A stretch of DNA of 64,000 nucleotides from Zygaena filipendulae. Its lineage: Eukaryota; Arthropoda; Insecta; Lepidoptera; Zygaenidae. The DNA is taken from positions 8,134,501 through 8,198,500 of the forward strand of contig OU015655.1 of the NCBI GenBank assembly GCA_907165275.2. The letters are read 5' to 3'. The notes beneath the pieces are model-generated. The model was not told where the DNA came from, ran no database searches, and saw only the letters and a program-made list of their open reading frames with translations. Each line of letters begins with the position of its first letter. The stretch's first letter is position 1. The position numbers were made by a program, and so were the translations under genes. Below are positions 1 to 12,147 of the stretch, piece by piece.

Positions 1-25
1 TTGGGTTTTTTAACCGACTTCAATA
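1..25 (-). repeat. End of the gaagtcggttaaaa repeat
   Basis: ttttttaaccgacttc is the reverse complement of the repeat end seen at 59680-59697 and 63883-63899. The rest of the copy lies outside or has decayed. Positions 26-460 are otherwise intronic DNA of the laminin gene with nothing recognisable. Confidence 0.5.
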
Positions 26-460
26 AAGGTTAATTTAGGTTACATTTGTACTTCTGACTAAGACGCGCGATGGGTACATTTCGAATTTGTTATAAATATT
101 TGTTATATGTATAAAACGTTCAGGGAAATGGACATTCAGGGAAATAGACGTTTAAGGAAATGGACATAACGACCAGAGTAGACATTTCAGGAAAAGGACC
201 TAACTCACCTAAAGAACAGCCAAATCTAATCCTCTTACCACACACGTTATTTTGTTTTTATTGTTGTATTTATCTATTGGTTTTATTTGTGTGTGCCATG
301 TGTGTTATATCACGCCACCGACAGTAGGTGAAACCAATCCTTTTTTAGCATATCGCAGGCTTGGTTATAGTTTTTATTTTTGTTGATTTTATATGTGATA
401 ATAAATAAAATATTTTATATATTTTTATTGTATATATTTATTGTATATCACGTTTCACAG

Positions 461-2832
461 GATTCTGTATATGCAAGCATAACACAACAGGCAGCAATTG
501 CGAGCTTTGCGCAAAAGGCTTTTACGGAAACGCAATAAAGGGTACCCCAAATGACTGTAGGCCGTGCCCTTGCCCTAAAGAAAGTGGGTGTATTCAATTA
601 ATGGATGAATCTATTGTGTGTACCGACTGTCCAGTAGGATACGCTGGTAAGCTAAGGGAAAATAATACTCTCATTACAAGAAAGTTTACTGCAGCAGATA
701 ACACTTGAAACAATTTTTTTTACTAGGCCCTCACTGCGAAATTTGCGCAGATGGTCATTTCGGTGACCCCAGGGGCCAGTTCGGCCAACAGAGGAACTGC
801 GAAGAGTGCCAATGTAATGGCAATATTGATCCTAATGCTGTCGGTAACTGCAACAGAACAAGTGGAGTATGTCTTAAATGTATTTTTAATACTGCCGGAG
901 ATCACTGTGATAAGTGCTTAAGCGGTAAGTTTTGTTGTAACAAGGTTCAAAAATACCTTATAATTTACAGAAGACAGCAGTTACCGGCTGCAGTTACAAC
1001 CAAATAATTTTCTGGTTTCCCTTGGGATCTTTTTGATGTAACGGTATAATAGTAGATTATACACCAAGGGGATAAAGCACTGTTTTATGTCACGGGCGCT
1101 ACATTGAATCCTGAACATAACGAAGGACTCCAAATTTAACTCCCGAGCGCAGCGAGGGTGTTATAAGTTAATTCTCGACCAAAGGGAGGGAATTAAGATT
1201 GAGTCCTGAGTGCAGTGAGGGATTCAAGCGCCCAAGAAAAAAACAGTTTTATCCCTGTGGTGTATACTCTACTTTTCTCACATAATGCGAGACAATAAAA
1301 AACCAGGCTTAGTAGATCCTATATAGCCACTTCTTTCAGCTGGCGTGGCCTACTCGATTTGACAAACAAATGAAGTTCGTCTCACTGCGAATCTAGTGGG
1401 CCACGGCTTCGGTCTTCGAAAATCGAGTTGGCCGCGCCCGCTGAGAACACATTCTGTTTAGCGAAATGAGACGTTATGGACATAGCAATAAGAATTATGA
1501 AAGTGAAAATCACATTATTGACCAGCGGGTTATAATGAAATTTAATAGAACATTATAACCCGGCTAAAGCCAAGAGATATAATGTCTTGCTTTCGGTAAG
1601 GTTTACATGACATATAATTCGGCATTGTCGAGCATGTGGTGTGAAAAAAATGTTTCATACCTAAGTTGACCCGCGACAGAAACGTGACGTACAAAGTTTC
1701 ATTCAAATATAATTACGTATAGGTATATGCAGCAGTCTCGTTATACGTAAAGTAGAAAATTTAGTCATCATAAAGTTATAGCATCCATCATGCACGTTTA
1801 TAATTTAAGTGCATCCATAATTCGCGTACACACAGGTTCTGTTACAGATTTGTTACTCGTGTAAATTCAATTTCAGGTTATTTCGGTGACGCACTGGACC
1901 AAAAGAAAAAAGGTGATTGTAAACGTTGCGAATGCCATGAAGCTGGTACTTTAGAGAGTCCCGAAGGCCCTCCACAATGTGATGGCCTAACTGGTTTCTG
2001 TTCGTGTAGACCGCATGTCATCGGAAGAAACTGTGACAAATGCGAGGTGATGATCGGCTATAATATTAAAGTTATTTACTTCATGGCTATTACTGTGTTC
2101 CTACTCCTGTGGCTATTACTGCTATTTTTACGAGTTTTTTTTCTAATTATAAAATGAAATCATTAATTCGTACTTCCTATTCAGGATGGTTACTACAATA
2201 TAGCATCTGGAGAAGGTTGCATACCTTGCAATTGTAGTGTGGAAGGTTCTTACAATAACACCTGCAATCCAGTGACTGGACAGTGCTATTGCAAACCGGG
2301 TATTGATGGGTATGGTACATTTTATGAAATTTATAATATTTATTTTATTATGATTACGCTAAATTATGATACTATGATTCTAGTAAGCACTGCGATCGTT
2401 GCCGCGCCTTCCATTATGGGTTCTCCTCAGAAGGCTGCAAGGGTTGTGACTGTGACTGGGGCTCTCTAAACTACCAGTGTAATATGACTGGACAGTGTTC
2501 GTGTCAGGAAAACGTAGAAGGTCGTCGCTGTGACAGGTAATTTAGAGAATAGTAGTAATTATAGGTATGCATGTAAGTTTTATTCTTATCTTATCCGAGT
2601 TATTGTTTATTTTGACAGGTACGTAAAAATTTACTTTATTTTAGATAAATACCTATAATACGGCTTTGATTTATATTTTCTAAACTGATTAGGATGTAAA
2701 ATAATTCTTAGATGCATGGAAAACAAGAAACGGCGCGCTGATGGTCAGGGATGTGAGGATTGTCCTGCATGTTACAATTTGGTGCAGGATTCTGTCAACA
2801 AACACAGACAGGAGCTCCAGGAGTTGAGTGAC
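461..2832 (+). CDS. LanB2: LanB2 exons for LE repeats with nidogen-binding loop
   Basis: Six exons encode a partial LE repeat followed by five complete eight-cysteine LE repeats. The second exon (727-924) contains NIDPNAV at 822-842 followed by GNCNRTSG, the loop that in vertebrate gamma-1 binds nidogen. Its conservation suggests that the laminin-nidogen link is kept here. The last LE repeat runs into RCMENK and two further CxxC pairs ([11 protein letters not shown]) that mark the start of the coiled-coil region. Reading through the intron after 924 or 2309 gives false short proteins, because both introns stay open for a few dozen codons. Confidence 0.93.
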
Positions 2833-5800
2833 GTAAGTATCCAATTACAAAATTCATTTACCTAAGTTTATTTTTTTCTTGTAATTAACATATATTTCTA
2901 TACAGATCTTGGCCAAAATTAGCAAAGCACCAACTGTAGTAGAAAACGCTGATTTTGACAAAGAGCTTCAACGCGTTAGTAACGAAATAGAAAGTCTTAC
3001 GTTGGATGCTCAAAATGAAGTGGGTGGCGGTGCTAGTCTTACAGATAACTTAACTGAGTTAGAGAATAGAATTGCAGATGTTCGGTAAGTACATAGTTAA
3101 TTACGAAATGTACAAAATTAAATAACTACGTTTCCTTTTAAAAAATGACCCATTTTAAATTATAAATTACTTTTTAGAAATATGCTGGTAAAAATTTATG
3201 AAGAGCTGTACGAGGGTAACGAAGCAGTAGAAAGAAGTAAGGATAACGTCTCCAAAGCAGAAAGGACCATCGAAGTGGCTGAAAAAGAAATAAGTGTGCG
3301 TGTTTTATCTATACCAATATTACAAAGGGAAAATAATTAATTTTTTTGCATACTTATTTGTTTTTTGTAATGGATAAACTCAAAAACTACTGAACTGATT
3401 TTAAAGTCCTTTCGCTTATAGGAATATACTGTATTCCTGAGTGACATAGGGTACTTTTATCCTTACCTGAAATTAATGCGGATGAAACTGCAAGAGGTCG
3501 ACTAGATGCTTATTAAAAATAATATTTTATTAAAAAAAATCTACCTAGTGCCTAAAAATATTGTAATATGTTTCAGAGCGCTCTAGAATTTCTGGATGGT
3601 GAAGGAGCTTCTGCTCTCGCGAAAGCCCGCAACAGATCCGAGCAGTTTGGTAAACAATCCGTCGAAATGTCCGCGCTAGCCAAAGAATCGCGTCTTTTAG
3701 CCGAAGCGCTGGAAGAAGAAGCGAAGAGCATCAAGGAAATGGCTGACAAAGCGTACAACACTTCTATAGAAGCAAACCAAATAGCAAAAGATGGAATCAA
3801 AAAACAGGCTAATATCAGGCAAGATATCAATTCTAACCTCAAAGTGTGACACATTGTAGCACATTCTTTCACCTCGAGTGGTTTTGTAATTTGTTTATAA
3901 ATTATTTCAATATTTTACCAATGTAGTTTCGATGAATTTTTTTATCGAAGTATAATTTTTCTTATATTATGTGATCTCTTTTTGAAGTTATTTTAACTTT
4001 ACAGTAATGAGATGCAAATTTTAACAAATGAATTGAAAGCAGAGTCTGGTAAGCTAGGTAGTATGGCAGAGCGTGCAGAGCAAGCTCTAAAACGAGCTAA
4101 GGTAGTATACGATGAAGCTTTAGGTCTGTACGCTGAAGTCAATACTACATTGCTACCTGACATTAAGCTCAATCAATTGCACGAGGAGTCTGTGGCTATG
4201 AACAATACTGTAAGTAACTTTTCGTGTATATTTCTGTAATTTTAGGAATAAATTTCTTTTTTGATTTAGTAACTTGCAGTCAATGATATTATAAGTTTAG
4301 TATTAAAGGAAGGAGTATTTAAACATCATTCGATCGACGACCCGATTGGCGCAATGGTCACCATGCCTGCCCGCTAATCAAGAGGTTCCGGGTTCGATTC
4401 CCGATGGGGGTGGACTTTGTGTGATGAACACAGGGTTCCATTTTCCAGTCTGGGTGTATATATATATATCTATAGTATAATATATATGTAATAATATGTG
4501 TAGTATATACCACGTTTGCTTGGTATCCACGACACAAGCTTATAGCTTAGTGTGGGATCAAGTAGATCTGTGTGTTGTGAAGTGGATTATTATTATTATT
4601 ATTATTATTCCTTGCAGTGAAATAGTATTAATTGGTGTCAATAAAATATAACGAATAATACAATGAATGGGGAGAAGGTTCAGGTTGTAATTTTAAGTGT
4701 CAGATTGAGAACTTTTTGTAATGTTCGCTACAATCGCGATTCTCTGCTTTGCAAAGGCCCCAAGGATTTCTACAACGACTGGTCGTGAGAAGCAGGGTCT
4801 TTCTATGTTTACTATGTAGTTGGTCTATCCGAGGGAGGTTTGACGGTATTTTATCACCACTCAAGAGCTTTTCTGTTTCAACAGCCTCAGTTCTTCTCCG
4901 ATCACTGTCACTTCGAAATTTGCTGAGCTATGACCGTAATTTATTCATCCAAATTCTTAATTATAATAATTCAATATTGCAACCTCAACAGAACGAAAGG
5001 TTGTATTGTATTGTATTGTATTGTATTGTATTGTATTGTATTGTATTGTATTGTATTGTATTGTATTGTATTGTATTGTATTGTATTGTATTGTATTGTA
5101 TTGTATTGTATTGTATTGTATTGTATTGTATTGGGTTGTGTTGTGTTATATTGTATTGTATTGTATTGTATTGTATTGTATTGTATTGTATTGTATTGTA
5201 TTGTATTGTATTGTATTGTATTGTATTGTATTGTATTGTATTGTATTGTATTATGTTATAGCAATTGCATAATTAAATACATTTTTAGATATGTCCGTAA
5301 TATTACGTTTTTGTGGTGAGTTTTTATTTACTTATATCCATTTTTTATGTTAATCATTAGATCACACAAAAAATGGCTGAATTAGAAAAAACGATAGCAA
5401 TCAATAAAATCACTCTCGATAATTTAGATGAAGCCACAAAAGAGGGAAGAGAGCTTTTGGATCAAGGTCACGATAGACAGGACGATCTGAACGATCTTCT
5501 GGGCCGTCTCGATGAGCTACAAGCACAGGCTAAAAACGATGTAGAGCTAACTAAGGCCACTCTGAAAGATGCAAATGAAATTTACAAGACCCTAAAAGGT
5601 TTTTAGAATCCATTTTAATCACTAATTCAAAATACGCATTGAATAGTAAATAAAAATTTACAACTTTTTAATCTTTGTTCAGAATTCAGTGACCAAGTTA
5701 CTGCATCGCACCAGCAAGCACAACAAGCAGCTCTTGAAGTACCAGGCGTGCAGGATAAAATTGTAGCAGCTGAAGAAAGCATATCTAGTATTATGGAGGA

Positions 5801-8281
5801 GTTTAACGTAGCCAGTGACTTAGCAAAAGAAGCCAGGGATCTAGCGCAGACAGCACAGACTCAATACGCTGATAAGGCTTCAGAGGTATAAATTAATTTT
5901 AGATAAAGTACAAAAAAAATTCTTGTCATCATACTACGATTTTATGAGCGAGTAAATATTTGTACACAACGTGTATACACAATATCATAATACATAAATA
6001 ATATCTACCTACTATTTCTCATAATTCATTCTTGTATGTAACATTTTTTTACAGGCTGCTCATGAAATAAAAAAGAAAGCATCTACATCAAGAGTTGAAG
6101 CAAGTCGTCTAAGAGACGAGGCCGAGAAATTATCAAGTGAGTTTGTTTAGACCTTTAAATCAACTAGGTATATTTTTGTTCATCCTACATCTCGAACTGT
6201 TTACCTTACAGCGAGAGTCACGGGCACAGCCAAGCAGATCCAAGACCTGGAAAAACAAGCATCAGAACATATGCAACTTACTAGAGAAGCTAAAACTAAG
6301 GTTATATCTAGACTTATCCAAAATTATTTTATTCATTTACTAGCTGTTCTCCATGATTTCACCCGCGGCCATTTTGGAGTTTTCGTGGGAATTCCGGAAT
6401 AAAAACTACCTTATGTCCTTCATTGTACCCCATAGGCCGTGTATGAAAAATTTCGTGGTAATCGGTTGAGCCGTTAACGCATAAAAGCGTAACGAAATAC
6501 TATTTCCGACACTTCTAACAATTATTATTGTCATTACCTATATTTCAACTGGCCAAATTGTTTAACTAAAACTTCTTCAAAAATCGCTCTAGGTAATAGG
6601 TATCTATTAAAAACAGCATGAAAATTCGTTCAGTAGTTTTTGAGTTTATCGCATAACAGACACAGACAGACGCGGCGGGGGACTTTATTTTATAAATGTA
6701 AGGATTTTGTAGTGAAGTCTATTTTTAGAAGTATGCATTATTTTTTTGTGGAAGTCTTGGCTTCCATAGTAGTTACCTAATCTCGCCATGATTGTGAATA
6801 TTTCTAACTTTCTTCATCTTTATCATGTTAGGTTGCTCAAGCAAATACTGATGCCTCAGAAGCAGAAAAGCAAGTCTCCAAAGGCCTTGAAGATCTTAGG
6901 GTTATTATGGATGAGCTACAAAATCTGCCAACACTGGATGATGAGGCGCTAAATAGATTAGGTAAGTGTCAAAAAATCTGGTTGACGGATACAAAAAATA
7001 CAACATTAAAAACCATTAAAATAAAAATAAAACAATTACATAAAAATTAAAACAAAAACATTAAAATTAAAATAAAATAAAACATTAAAAACGTAGGTGC
7101 TTGTATATTTTATATATATACCTGGTATATATACTTGTTTGGTATCTTTTGTATATCATGTTTTGTGTTGTGAACTTTGTTCAAAGTTATGCCCATGCTT
7201 GCAAATAATAAACAGCTTACTAATGCTGATTGACTAAGCAAACAAAATATACAATTTGCCTGTAACATCCACAGTCCAAACTCTTCAAATCCTACGTTTT
7301 TATAATACTTTCTTTAATACTGTTTGTAATTATTTTGCTACAAATTTTTAGTTACATATTCAGTTATAAAAACCATGGACCAGTTAAGTTTAATTGGTCC
7401 ATGCAAAAACTATAAAGACTGATAATTAATATTTAAATCTTATCTTATCTTATCTTTATTTCAGAGGAAAATTTGAACAGTGCCGAAGTTTCTCTGAAAA
7501 ATGTTGATTTAGATGAAAAAATCAGGGCTCTTACGGAGGCAAAGAACACCCACCAAAGGTAAAAAAAGTTGCAATAAATCAATCTAATAACTGTTCTTAA
7601 TTATAAGTATATCTATAGTACCGAGAAAATAATTGAATCCCCAGTGGTAAGAGTGCTAAAACCATTCATTAGTATACTGAGATGTTACACGTCTGATTTG
7701 GTATTTTTCCTATCTTGGTCTCGATCTATATGTTCACACATTCCTGATCTTATCCCTTATATAGACTATCTTAACTTCAGATTCTTAAAAAAATTGTTCG
7801 AGAAGTATTTATATTTGAGAAATATTCGTGAAAATTGGGCGTGCCAGTTACCGAATCTCTGAAAAATCATACCTAACTTAAGGGTCATCATATAAAATCC
7901 CTTTCTTTTCATGCGCTGACAAATTAAACGTACCTAAATGTTGTTCACTGGCGTAAATTTTTGGTTATTTTTATTGGTAATGTGTAAGAATGAACTATCG
8001 AGGGTTTGAAAATATCCTTCGTTTAAAATTTTATTATACAGTTTTTATCCAGGAATCATTTCCTAGGGGGGATCATGATAGTGCATCTGGATTTATGATA
8101 ACCTAAAATCTAATATTTTTTAATTGACAGATGGATAAAAGAATATGTGGACGAACATGAACAACTGCGTAAGGAAGTAGATAACATCAAAGAAATCTTA
8201 GAACAAATGCCGCCTGGATGCTACAAGCGCATCGTTCTGGAGCCCACTGAAGGCCCCAGTCGAGCCGGGAGTTTGAGATAG
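461..8281 (+). CDS. LanB2: Laminin subunit gamma (LanB2-like), 3' 17 exons, 5' partial
   Basis: This is the C-terminal part of a laminin gamma chain, a secreted basement-membrane subunit that assembles with alpha and beta chains through a coiled coil. Exons read from the sequence: 461-646, 727-924, 1877-2046, 2185-2309, 2384-2536, 2712-2832, 2906-3084, 3178-3295, 3577-3845, 4005-4209, 5361-5598, 5683-5885, 6055-6136, 6212-6300, 6832-6961, 7465-7558, 8131-8281. All have AG/GT borders and their phases join without a break into 2709 nt (902 codons plus TAG). Cysteine-rich LE repeats (CxC...NTxGxxCxxC) come first, then RCMENK...[10 protein letters not shown], the gamma-type entry into the helical domain, then about 600 residues of heptad-rich helix ending PPGCY. 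Laminin gamma chains are about 1600 residues, so roughly 700 N-terminal residues lie left of position 1. Exon ends at 3295 (gtgcgt) and 3845 (gtgaca) use weaker donors. Family is certain; the symbol follows Drosophila usage. Confidence 0.96.
1051..1273. mobile_element. MITE-like inverted-repeat element in laminin intron
   Basis: The ends at 1051-1085 and 1241-1273 are imperfect inverted copies of each other (agtaga-tatacacca-ggataaa on the left, complement on the right). The interior has two copies of a gag(t/c)c(c)tgag-gc-gaggg motif that also occurs in the repeat at 17695-18290. No coding potential is seen, so it is probably a non-autonomous DNA transposon. The superfamily was not assigned. 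Confidence 0.55.
1335..1561. repeat. Two hairpin repeats in laminin intron
   Basis: Arms at about 1335-1361 and 1417-1446 are imperfect inverted copies around a central actcgattt/aaaatcgagt core. A second hairpin has perfect 11-bp arms, gggttataatg (1527-1537) and cattataaccc (1551-1561). Both lie between laminin exons two and three and look like remains of foldback transposons. Confidence 0.45.
2906..8281 (+). CDS. LanB2: LanB2 exons for the coiled-coil domain and C-terminus
   Basis: Eleven exons (2906-3084 through 8131-8281) encode the long alpha-helical arm that forms the triple coiled coil with the alpha and beta chains. The translation is rich in A, E, K, Q and L with heptad spacing, for example [15 protein letters not shown] and AEEAEK-type runs. 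The final exon ends with EQMPPGCYK and a short tail ending GSLR before TAG at 8279-8281. The cysteine codon at 8219-8221 is the one that in laminins pairs with the beta chain near the C-terminus. Exons are small (82-269 bp). Introns hold a SINE, a microsatellite and a dispersed repeat, none of which interrupts the frame. Confidence 0.92.
4337..4610 (+). mobile_element. tRNA-derived SINE
   Basis: The 5' end resembles a tRNA gene. It has an A-box-like ttggcgcaatgg at 4346-4357 and a good B box ggttcgattcc at 4391-4401. A non-tRNA body and an (ATT)n tail at 4590-4609 follow. The 3' body (cacgacacaagcttatagct ...) recurs at 17257-17380. The tRNA part lacks a closing acceptor stem, so this is a retroposed SINE rather than a working tRNA gene. 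It lies in a laminin intron. Confidence 0.75.
5001..5250. repeat. (TTGTA)50 microsatellite
   Basis: This is 250 bases of pentanucleotide TTGTA: 26 exact units, four altered units (5131-5150: ttggg ttgtg ttgtg ttata), then 20 exact units. It sits in the laminin intron ending at 5360. Because the unit is 5 bases and stop-free in three frames, it produces long false reading frames (CIVLY repeats). Confidence 0.97.
6340..6708 (+). repeat. Dispersed CCGCGG/TTTCACCCGCGG repeat, + copy
   Basis: The copy begins actagctgtt and contains tttcacccgcggccatttt, ggaattccggaataaaaact and a cagacagacg tail followed by ttataaatgtaagga. The same layout recurs at least 15 times in the window. I know it as a very common lepidopteran interspersed repeat. 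Its class (non-LTR or SINE 3' end) is not something I can fix from sequence alone. It lies in a laminin intron. Confidence 0.7.
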
Positions 8282-8505
8282 GCATCAGGAAACCGTAAAA
8301 CACACGAATTCTTAACGTGAGTTATCGTACAGTGAGGCCCTCGTTTCACGTAAATATTATTATTCTTTGTTATTATTAAGTGTAATAACGTAGTAATAAT
8401 GACGATTAACGTAGTTGTAATAGTACTTAATGGAACTTTTTATTGGTAAACTATGTCTTATTGTATATACAAATAATACCTCAGAGCCTTTTTAAAGTAG
8501 ATTAT

Positions 8506-8537
8506 AATAAAATTTATAAATAATAATAGTTAATAAA
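8506..8537 (+). terminator. Candidate polyadenylation signals of LanB2
   Basis: Two AATAAA hexamers, at 8506-8511 and 8532-8537, lie 225-255 bases after the laminin stop codon and before the first inserted transposon at 8670. They are the nearest plausible 3' end signals. Further AATAAA copies occur downstream in this AT-rich DNA, so the actual site is uncertain. Confidence 0.45.
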
Positions 8538-8669
8538 ACCTATAAACAAATCTGGCTAAGTGAATTAGAAACTCAAATCAGATAAAAATGAATTTCACGA
8601 AATGATCAGATTGCACTCAATGCTCATGAAGAAACACAACAATTCAATTAAAGCACTCGTGAGTCGTGG

Positions 8670-8986
8670 CAGTGGTGGGCAAACTTTTTTCATGAAGGGC
8701 AGAAAGTTTATGAAATTTCGTATTTCATTATATTCCATTACTAATAATAATAATAATAAATTATTTTATTGGAATAAAAGCAAGATGTACAAAAATGGTT
8801 TGGAACGTTAATACTTACCCTGCTTTAAAGAAAAAATGCACTGCGACTACGCGACTTAACTAGTCTCCTGTTTCTATGCATGACCGTCAAAATTTAATTA
8901 CCATACATTTTGCGGGACTGCCGCGGGCCGAATTAAATCCTTTCGCAGGCCGGAGTTGGCCCGCGGGCCGTACTTTGCCCACCACT
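8670..8986. mobile_element. hAT-type MITE
   Basis: The ends are cagtggtgggcaaac and its complement (tttgcccaccactg), the terminal pattern of hAT elements. Internal sequence (catgaagggcagaaagttta ...) matches the reverse complement of the element at 60536-60741, so these are two copies of one family. No open frame of transposase type is present. It lies just downstream of the laminin gene. Confidence 0.75.
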
Positions 8987-8989
8987 GCC

Positions 8990-11900
8990 GAGTGTGTCAT
9001 ATAATCCAATTAAGTTTGCGTTTCATGCTATTACCTACGTCTTGAAAAACAGATTACGCTTTTAAATGTGTCCTAGCTTCTTTTCATTACAGTCTACACA
9101 AGATATTAAGCATTTATTATGTGTAGACTAGGCTAGCCATATTTCAGCCCAAACAATAATAATTAATAATAAACATTACCTACCCAAGATTGTACTTACA
9201 CTTTGCACAGAAGGCCACTTTATTGTTTACCTGGTAGATATAGGCAGTTCAGGTGATCAAAAGTATGATGTACGTATAGTCTAAGATTTTATTTATTTAT
9301 AATTATAATATGTTATTTAATGAATTTGATTTTTTTTATTTTTACACCTTGTATTTTGCTTGTGTTTATTGATAATGTTGAGATTTTAAGTTCATTTGGT
9401 AGTATAAGTATCTAGGTGTAATTACGAGTAGGTATGTATTGTGAATCGGAGCCAAGTACGTTAATTTTTCGTATATTTTTGATTGTGTATCTGTGGTGTA
9501 CTTTCTTTCACTTTCATTGGCAAAATATTGAAAAAAAAACATTAAAAACGCAACTAAAAATAATTCTTATTTGATAATTCTTTATTTTTATAAATTGCAG
9601 TTTAACAACGTGATTGAGTATTTTTATATTTTTTATTTTATGCAAATTGATAAATGTTGATGTAAGAAATATTATAGTGTTTGGGGTTCATGCATATATG
9701 TACCTTACATTGCAATTGTAGGTTAAAGTAATCGGGCAGCTGATCACGCTGACGTTAAGGATGACTTATACATCTCGTCCTGATGCAACAGTTTTTACCG
9801 ACATTTATAAACCTGTAATTTGTAAATAGAAGAATTAGAATAAAAAATTTCAAAAACGTAAGCAAAATGACGTGTGCCTTATTAAATTTAAATGTATAAT
9901 AGGTAGATATTAAAAGCTAGGTGGTGTAAGTCTGGCCGCTGGATATTATTGTGAAAGTAGGTATTTGAATTTTTTATTAATACACCAAAGAAAAATAAAG
10001 TAACTCGCTTAGTTTAAACATTATCTAATAAAAATATTTGTATCTGCTTACCTGTATAATTTTTATTTATCTCGTATGTAGGTACCTAAATTATTCATAT
10101 TAAAGAAATTTTGTTGAGCATGTTAGGAAAAAAATATTAAGTATCACGTTACATCGCAAAATGTAAAAAGCTTTTCTTATTTTGGTCACATGGGTCTGGG
10201 CCCATATTCACTATGACCATAAAACGCCGGGTTAAGATAACGCGCCACAAAAAAATGTCTTTTCCTCGTGCTCAAGGAAGTTTCAATTTAAAAAAATACA
10301 TCTAAAACATTAATCTTGTACAGCAAAAAGAATTTTAATATTTTGTAATAGAATGTTTTTTATTTTGTTTTTGGGACGCGCGTTATGGACGAGAAATGTC
10401 ACAGCGAATAAGGGCCCACATCTCGATTTAAAAAAAATAGGTATGTTAGGTATGTATTTTTATAAAAGTTTCATTTCTTTCGAGTAGGTAGGTACCGATA
10501 CATACTTACACTAGTTTTTACATACCAACATACTTATAGTATATCCTAATTTCCTATTTTTTTACTAATTTGTTACATTTAATAATAAATAGATAATAAT
10601 AAAATAGGGAGGAAGCTCTCATTTAGATGGACTTATTAATGATACAGAACATGAAGATGGATCAGTGAATGCTTGAAGCTTTTTTATTGTTGTACACAAT
10701 TAATGCACATGAACACATCTTAGTAAGAATAATTAATTATATTTGATATCTATTTAAAATTAATTACATACCTACCGATGTCGGTCGTTTCACTCGTGTA
10801 TGTTCTGTCAGGAAGTCTTTGCTGTATTGGGATAAACATTACTTATTCTAATAATCCTCAATGTTAAATCAGGATATACGAGTAAACTACTCCTATGATT
10901 GCCAAGTTTCGATCAAGTCGATCCAGTAGCTTTTGTGTGATGCGTGATTGATAAACGGTCAAAAAATGAATTGCCTTTCTACAAAGTTCGGTCCGATTTT
11001 GATTTAAAATTATAACTGCTGCAGGTATAGGTACTCAGAAATGGTGATACTTAGAAAAAAAGTGTGCCCATAGACCGCGCTTGAAACCAAAGTACAAGAT
11101 ATTTATTACAGTAATCTTCCCAAAATCAAGTTAGTAGTATTTATAGCAGATTTGCTTGAAAAATTGCGATAAAACTGACTTCTAGCCAAACATTTGGTAC
11201 GCGCACTGCGAGACGAGAACGAAGGAATTTACGAGACACAGCGACGTGCGCTCCGCGTAAGAAAGGAATTCCGACTGGTGCGGGGCTGCGGCGCGTGCGC
11301 CGATCGCTCCGATGCGGCGAGAGCCGTGATGTCACTCGTTTAAACAAAAGAAGTGGTCGATGCGTGCGCTTATCCATTGCGCCACATAATCGACACGACC
11401 AGCTAATATTTTTGTATGTATGTATGAATGTTTGTATGTTTGTTTAGTTGTGAATGTGGTGTGAATGACTGAGTGCGTGAGTGAGGCCACATTATAAATT
11501 AATGAACACATAATTTTATTATTACCCAAGAGGTATTTTCAGTATGTAATTAACCTTTATCGGTTTTTTTAAATTGCTTGCGGGTTACAATTACACGTAG
11601 GTAGATAAATACTTAACTAAATTTTACAATCAGCTCTATCTACATATAGGTACGTACATATAAGTTGATAAATGGATATCACAATAATTGTTATCATTAT
11701 CGATATTCAACGCCGTCTCTACTTTAAAAGTTTTGCATATTTGCAAATAAGTACCTACCTACCTAACGAAGTCAAATGCGCCTTCTGTTCAACAAACAAA
11801 AACAAATCAACTAAAGCGAAATTAGCGAATACCTCACTGTCATGGGGTGAAGAGTTTCCGAAACACAATGTTCAACCAAAACTAAATAAGTGGCCGAAAA

Positions 11901-12147
11901 ATGTTGCAATCACGACCACTTTATGTAGACCTCCACACGTGCTCTATACTGTCGGTGTTACTAGTTTGGAATGATATAGTGTGGTGTGGCGCTGGCGTAT
12001 CAGGTGCGGTTGGTGGTTAGTGCAAGTGGAAAAACAAGGCGCTTAATCCGAAAAGTTTCTCTAATTACGTTCGAACAAAAGTAACTCCCAAAACGAATTA
12101 AGTAGGTACGAGGTGAAATTGGCCGTAATCCAGCTACAGATTATAAA
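8990..12147. other. Gene-poor stretch downstream of LanB2
   Basis: The DNA is AT-rich with no convincing gene. It holds the inverted-repeat element at 10198-10417 and a GC- and CpG-rich island at about 11190-11370. On the - strand at 11362-11395 there is a short tRNA-Arg-like head (tggcgcaatggataagcgca) without a B box. A 100-codon + strand frame at 11672-11974 has no recognisable domain and is probably chance. Confidence 0.5.
10198..10417. mobile_element. MITE with GGGCCC termini
   Basis: The left end gggcccatattcactatgac and the right end complement (gggcccttattcgctgtgac) form about 30-bp imperfect terminal inverted repeats around 220 bases without coding content. A single similar end (ggcccttattcactatgacc) is seen again at about 63316. 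Non-autonomous DNA transposon; superfamily not assigned. Confidence 0.6.

Noticed and set aside
3573..3872. 99-codon - strand frame
   Set aside because: It is antisense to the laminin exon 3577-3845, whose phase and splice sites fit the gene.
4337..4411. Functional tRNA gene
   Set aside because: A and B boxes are present, but there is no matching acceptor stem and the sequence continues into a retroposed body with an (ATT)n tail, so it is a SINE.
5001..5250. CRISPR-like or other structured repeat array
   Set aside because: Plain pentanucleotide microsatellite without spacers, in an animal genome.
4749..5319. Long frames made of CIVLY/VLYCI repeats
   Set aside because: They are translations of the TTGTA microsatellite in a laminin intron.
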